Shown in pieces: positions 58,599 to 64,000 of a DNA stretch of 64,000 nt. Source of the DNA: Zanthoxylum bungeanum (lineage: Eukaryota > Streptophyta > Magnoliopsida > Sapindales > Rutaceae). Position numbers and translations under genes: made by a program. The DNA lies in contig SKCR01025337.1 in the NCBI GenBank assembly GCA_019454045.1, forward strand, positions 1 to 64,000, read 5' to 3'. Numbering within the stretch: position 1 is the first letter of the stretch; every line of letters begins with the position of its first letter. A model generated the notes under the pieces. That model was given only the letters and a program-made list of their open reading frames with translations. It had not been told where the DNA came from and ran no database searches.

Positions 58599-59595
58599 TG
58601 TACAACCCTCCCACTACGTCTAGGTGGTTGATTATTCTGATAAACTTGCATCTGACGCACAAACATTAAAGGTGTTATGTTTCTATCAACAGTTGATGAT
58701 GGTGTGCTAGTCGACCCAGCAAGTAACTCCTCAAGTAACACTTTACTTCGAGGTTTGAACTCTCTCATATAGTCCTCATCAATAAATGTAGCATTTGTCG
58801 ATATAAATATTTTGTTATCTTCCGGACTACAAAAGTACAAACCCATAGTTTCCTTAGGATAGCCTACAAATAGGCATACCTTTGAACTTAGCTCCAACTT
58901 TGTAGTATTGTTCTTCAGTACGTGTATTGGACATCTTCATATGCGAAAATATCACAAACTAGCTTTACGACCATTCCACAACTCTAAGAAAGTCTTTGGA
59001 ACAGACTTAGAAGGAACTACATTCAGGATATACATTGTTGTTTGCAATGAATACCCCCAGAATGAACTAGGTAGTGTACTGTAACTAAAAATTGATCTCA
59101 TCATGTCTAGTAGGGTCCGATATCTCATTTCTGCAATACCATTTTGTTATGGTGTTCTAGGTGCTGTGAGCTGGGATACTATTCCATGCTTAACTAAGAA
59201 TTCCTCGAAATCTCTGTCAATGTAGTCTCCTCCACGATCCAATCGTAAAGTTTTGATGGTTTTACCTAGTTAGTTCTTAATCTCGGCATGATACTCTTTG
59301 AAATTTTCAAAAGTATCTGACTTGTGCTGCATTAGGTAAACAAAGCCATATCTTGAATAATCGTCAATAAAAGTGACGGAGTATTCATAACCACCTTGGG
59401 CTCTTACATTCATCGATCTGTAAACATTCGAATGTATTAACTCAAGTAGTTGGTTGGCTCTTATACCTTTTCCAGAAAAAGTCTATTGGTCATTTTGTCT
59501 TCTAGACAGGATTCGCAGACTGGTAAAGTACCAAGTTTTAACTGATTTAAAATTTATTTCTTTATTAATCTATCTATCTGGTCTAGGTTAATGTG
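58599..59595 (-). pseudogene. Minus-strand copia integrase
   Basis: Minus-strand frames show the second half of the HHCC domain (GTLPVCESCL, about 59500-59530), the core with FIDDYSRYGFVYLM, TLRLDRGGDYID and QNGIAEMRYRTLL, and the C-terminal segment 58568-58897 with VCLFVGYPKETMGLYF and the linker PPRRSGRVVQQ, which the solo LTR cuts. Stops occur at three or more places (for example near 59270, 59145 and 58935). Confidence 0.87.
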
Positions 59596-59596
59596 T

Positions 59597-60825
59597 CTAA
59601 GTCTTCCATATATATATGTCAGCATGAGAAATCTTTTTCCGTTTTGTTTTAAGTTTTTCAACCTTAAACATTTCAGTATTTAGCAATGTATTGTGTGTTA
59701 ACATTCTTAACACATATAGATTATTTTTGGAGTTTCCTAAGCATATTGTTAATCCATTTCTACTAATAATAACCAATTTACTATAAAAAGAAATAGAGAA
59801 ACCATCTTCTATGAGTTTAGATACATAAATCAAATTCCTCCAAAAACCAGGAATAAACAACACATTGTTCAATTTTAAATAACTGTTATTTAAAAAACTT
59901 AAATTGGAAACTCTCACTGCTTTAACTGAAACGACATCCTCTGTCCCGACTCTCATGACAAAGTCACATTCAATAAGGTTCTTCCATGAGTCAAATAGCT
60001 GCAAAGAAGAACAAATATGGTTAGTGGCTCCAGTTGCAACAATCAATGAGAATTTATCATCTTCCACTAATAGGGATTCGATAACAAGTAAATCGTATTT
60101 ACCTGTATTCTTTTTCTCTTGAAGCTCAGCAAGGTACTTAGGACAATTCATCTTCCAATGTCCATCTTTTTTGCAATGGTAACATTTATCTTTGGGCTTA
60201 GAATCCTTGGAGTCTTTCTTCTTATTTTTCATTGTCTTTGCCTTCCCAATGTCTTTCTTCGTTATCTTTGTAGATCTAGAAGATTCGACAATATTTGCCT
60301 CTACACTAGGTTTATGAGGTCCAAGAATGGACTCGTAACTGATGAGCTCATTTAGAAGTTGTATCAATGTAAAAGATAACTTTTTCATAGAATAGTTGCT
60401 TTTAAACTTCAGGAAACTCTTTGGAAGGGTTTCCATGATCATTGTCACCTAGCTTTGCTCATTAATACAAGCATCATGGGTTTCAACCGTGTTGAGATGA
60501 GACATCATCCTTAAGACATGCTCTTGGACTGATGATATTTCCTTCATCCTTGCGGTTAACAATGAGACGATAGTCTCATGTTGTTGTCGCTCCAAAGGCT
60601 GCCCAAACATGACTGCATTATTAAAGATGATGTCGTCATAGGCTCATGCTTTGCAGCAAGAACCTCAGACATCCCTACTATTAAATAGTTGTGGGCTTTC
60701 TCATTGGCTTTCATCCAATTATTATAGGCATCGCGTACAGCTTTGCCAGTATTTAGGGCTGGCTCAGGAGGACATTCCTCCGTCAGAATAAATTTTAGGT
60801 CTTCACAGACCAATATAACGTTCAT
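59597..60825 (-). pseudogene. Minus-strand copia gag and protease
   Basis: The start is minus-strand ATG at 60825 (MNVILVCEDLKFILTEECPP), the usual Gag opening of this clade, open to about 60556. After a break, 59597-60448 continues with a Lys-rich linker, the zinc knuckle CYHCKKDGHWKMNC and the protease box IVATGATNHICSS, in which the catalytic Asp is replaced by Ala. RNLIYVSKLIEDGF and the start of the integrase N-terminus follow. A broken frame plus the active-site loss make it non-functional. Confidence 0.9.
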
Positions 60826-62850
60826 GTCACTTTTTCATTTTACATAATTTTCCCCGGTTAATTTTGAGAATTGAAATTATTGAAGATGCCATGGCTAAAA
60901 TAAATAAATAAACGCGCATTCAATACCCATTCATCGCATACTAAAATTGTCAAAAATTTAGGCATAAGATTAAACATAATTCATGATCCATGTATAACGA
61001 ATAAGAAACCTAAAAGAATTACTATGTCATGGTAATCTACCATCCCACAAATAAGTACCGACGTAGGGTAGGTCAAGTATTCGCATGATAGATCGAGACT
61101 TTCTCAATTGATTAATATATCTGAAATAACTCTTATTCCTATATTAATCAACTATCGTTATATTTGACCAAGGAACTTTGATTAACTATTTAATCATTCC
61201 TTTGTGAGTGTAACTCGTTGTTTCAGAACCCTTGGACTTAACTAGTGAAGTGCCGCCGTATGGTAGGTCAAATCACCAAATACATCTAGAGTTCTTATCC
61301 TCTCGGAATCCAAACATGATATTGACCAAAAAGGACACCATCCGTAGGGAGATGAAAACAAAACCGTCTTGAGGCACCTTTTGAACCTCACGTTTTCAAA
61401 TAACAATGGAGATAATGTGATATATAGTGGTATATCCCTCTCCCACTCACTATTTTGAGTTTAAGGTTTCTATTAAACTAGTATTTAATCCATTTAGATT
61501 ATGCACGGCTAAAACATAACCTAATTAATACTAGTGGACTATTAGTGATCTAACCAATTTTAACTCTTTAAAATTTTATTCACTAATACCGATTAGTCTT
61601 TACTAATCTTTTTAACTTAATTAAACTATTTAATCAAGTTTGCTTTAGTGACATAATTTATTTTAACTCTTAAAATATTAGTTCACTAAAAGGTTTTAAA
61701 TTTTAGAATTCAACGAATGGACCAAATGTAATTAAATTATTTAATTGATTTAAGTAAGTCTATAAATTACAATGGTACATGGAATTGTATCACGAGTGTA
61801 TACCATACTACCATCCATTCGGAACCGGATATGGAATTTATGTTCAGGTTTCCATCCGATATACCAAGGAAACATTATGCACTCATAAGGTCCATAAGTC
61901 TTAGACTTTGAATTCTCAATTTTTAAACCATAAAACCAATTAATCTCATAAATTCATTTGCATGTATATCATATTCTAATTTAACTATTAACTTACAGAA
62001 AATCACATTTTATGAATTAGAATATCATGCATCTAAACATGTTATGACATATGAAAATGCAAGAGTGGGCACCATAGGCTATATGACATATTTTTAAACT
62101 ATTTAAAACACATTCACATTCCCATGCTCGGCTTCGTGACTCCTTGATGGGTGTCGCGATGCTCTCAAGAATAAATCTGAGGCATAATGTCAGCTCTGCT
62201 CGGCGTCGCGACTCAGCGTGTTTAGCAAGCGACATTGGAGTGCATCGTGACGGAACTTGTCCAGCGCGACGTGATGAAGTTCAAATCATTGGCAGTAGCT
62301 TAAGCCCTTTGAGCGTTGTGACTCGGGCTGGTTCGCGTCGCGCGCGTGGCTTGTTTTCCAGGTCTAGAATGATAAAAACATGCACATCACAAATTGCGTT
62401 AACCGGGCTCTTATTTTTCTATATTAATCTAATTAGTACAAATAATGATCCAAGGCATCCTTTGGTCTTCAAATCTTGTTCCATGGTGTGTTGTTAAGTT
62501 CTTTGCGGAATCGGCACGTCTTGAGTTTTTCACGGCATCAGATCTCCAAGTTACAAATAAGGTTACACTTGTAATTATTACAAAGGAAATGAACTTACAA
62601 CACTTGAAAGAATATGACATTATGGCCTTACATTCCCAATACTAAAAATAAGAGTCGGAAAAATTAACGATCAACGTAATACATTCATCACATGAATCAA
62701 AATAAACATTCATCTCATGAACATTAAACCATTCATCTCATGAATCTAAAATTGTGCCTATAGAACATGCATAGTAATTATTTATATCTCATATAAACCA
62801 TTAAAACGGAAACTTCAAAGAGAGAAGGGTTAAGAACATTTTTCAACCTT
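60826..62850 (-). other. Minus-strand copia leader, non-coding, with a GC-rich island
   Basis: A long leader of about 2 kb without a recognisable frame. 62110-62350 is a GC-rich island with TCGCGA, GTCGCG and GCGTCGCGCGCG words inside AT-rich surroundings. Confidence 0.6.
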
Positions 62851-62864
62851 AGCTCTTGATGCCA
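62851..62864 (-). promoter_or_regulatory. Minus-strand copia primer-binding site
   Basis: Reads TGGCATCAAGAGCT on the minus strand, two bases after the LTR. It is a variant of the TGGTATCAGAGC initiator-Met site. Confidence 0.8.
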
Positions 62865-62866
62865 GT

Positions 62867-64000
62867 TGTAGGAAACGATTTTCCTTATACTCAGCGGAAA
62901 TGCTATAGGCTCCAAGATCGACCTTGAAAAATTTATTGCCTTCTCCCTTTGTTGAAACTGAATTCCACCAACTCTTAGTGAATGGATTTGCTCCTCGATG
63001 TATATGTGTTTCCTTTGAGATCTAATGCTTGGATCAACCACCTGATTTTATGAGCTATGACTCGAAACTAACAAATCAAAGTGTGGACTTCACTTAAAAA
63101 GATTAATCTCTAAACTCTTTAGAGATTTATGTTGTCACAAATTATTTTGGTTTTTATAAATGAATGAATAAGATGATGTTCTTCTCTACTCTCTTTTCTC
63201 TTTTCTCAACTCTTGAGGAAAAATTCGGGATTTTTGGTTTATCAAATTGGTTCTCAACTCTTGAGAAAAACTCATTTGTTTTTCTCTATTACAACTCTTG
63301 TAACTCTCTCTTTGTTTTTTGAACTAAAATTCAGGATTTTTATTCTTTCAACAAGCCAACCACCTTTGTCATTAAGTCACTAATATTTTTCTTGTAATGG
63401 CAAACACACTCAAGTGGAGACCATACCAAAGCATAAAAAGTGAACCACTAATGATAAAGCAATTAGGTAATTAGGTCATACCTAATAGACATAAATTATT
63501 TGAGAGTATGGCAAGCCATATGGTCTTGTCTCCAAGATAACTTAAAAATCATTATCATAATAATAATGTAATTACCTTAATTATGATGAAATAATTATCT
63601 CATAATTATTACTAACTTGATTATCTCATAATCACAATTTGATTATCTCATAACCAAAGAATTCTAGGAAACATTATATTAAACTCATTTAATATAGTTT
63701 TCATTTGTGGCAAATTATATTATTAATCTCATTAATAATATATAAATATTATGTGAGTATATAATAGACAATCTAATTATATTAGGTTTGTTTCAGTTAA
63801 TCGAGCTAGCACGGGGACCAAATGGTCCTACAGTTCCGAGCTCCAATAATCTCGAAATATTAATTAAACTCTTTAATTAAATATTCTGAATTATTAACTT
63901 CGCATTATTCAACTAAAAACTCAAAGTTGAACTCTCGTTGCCGTAGATGGAAAATATAAGCCGAACAACTTCGGTGTCCATCGATATAATCATTACATAC
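62867..64000 (-). repeat. Minus-strand copia 5' LTR (partial)
   Basis: Matches 53077 to about 54220. The remaining 0.8 kb lies beyond the window. Confidence 0.9.

Larger units (their letters stand above)
53077..64000 (-). mobile_element. Minus-strand Ty1-copia element, 5' end beyond the window
   Basis: Its LTR copies (53077-55035 and 62867 to past 64000) both begin TGTAGGAAAC on the plus strand. On the minus strand the order is 5' LTR, primer site, leader, gag, protease, integrase, RT, RNase H, polypurine tract, 3' LTR. It is inserted in the SIRE-like element and is itself split by a solo LTR at 56692-58593. The first 200 bp of the two LTRs differ at roughly 13-15% by eye, with less difference further in, so this is an older copy. 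Confidence 0.92.

Overview
The window is AT-rich plant nuclear DNA, most likely from a eudicot with a repeat-rich genome. Almost all of it consists of transposable elements nested inside one another. The evidence is Ty1-copia and Ty3-gypsy LTR elements with plant-type motifs, a CACTA (En/Spm) DNA transposon, a non-autonomous hAT element, spliceosomal introns and long AT-rich spacers. I see no prokaryotic, organellar or viral gene. Only two pieces of host coding sequence can be supported: a broken RER1-like pseudogene (2650-2908 and 9943-10028) and a small intact two-exon gene for a secreted or signal-anchored Ala/Pro-rich protein (23576-24002).

Layout, left to right. A decayed LTR-like tail (1-575) comes first, then a 998-bp hAT element with perfect TIRs and a perfect 8-bp target duplication (1255-2252). 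The RER1 pseudogene follows, split by a full-length copia element, Copia-1 (2914-9722, TSD ATCTC). A CACTA element (10424 to about 22561) carries a broken tnp2-type transposase and a second, tnpA/Transposase_24-type gene. Its transposase gene is split by a non-coding LTR element (LARD, 13979-18891, TSD CATAT) filled with three different tandem-repeat arrays. The small host gene lies at 23576-24002. Copia-2 (25713-41740, TSD AGATG), a cousin of Copia-1, is split in its integrase by Copia-3 (28913-38444), which has 2.4-kb LTRs. The right third is a nest. An inverted-repeat element (42304-42860) is apparently interrupted by a SIRE-like copia (from 42861). That copia's 5' LTR is split by an Athila-like gypsy element (43261-49647, TSD ATCAT), and its body is split by a minus-strand copia (53077 to beyond 64000). 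The minus-strand copia is in turn split by a 1.9-kb solo LTR (56692-58593, TSD GTTGT).

All element reading frames are broken by stops, frameshifts or deletions, so they are annotated as pseudogenes. The clean TSDs allow the insertion order to be read. The most interesting signal is in Copia-1 and Copia-2. Neither has the usual initiator-Met tRNA primer site. Two bases after each 5' LTR lies a 15-base segment perfectly complementary to a 15-base segment inside the same LTR, and the one base that differs between the two elements changes on both strands of the pairing. This suggests self-primed reverse transcription. The two elements also share a TGA stop just before the RT YVDD box, and their LTRs have diverged far more than their pol regions.
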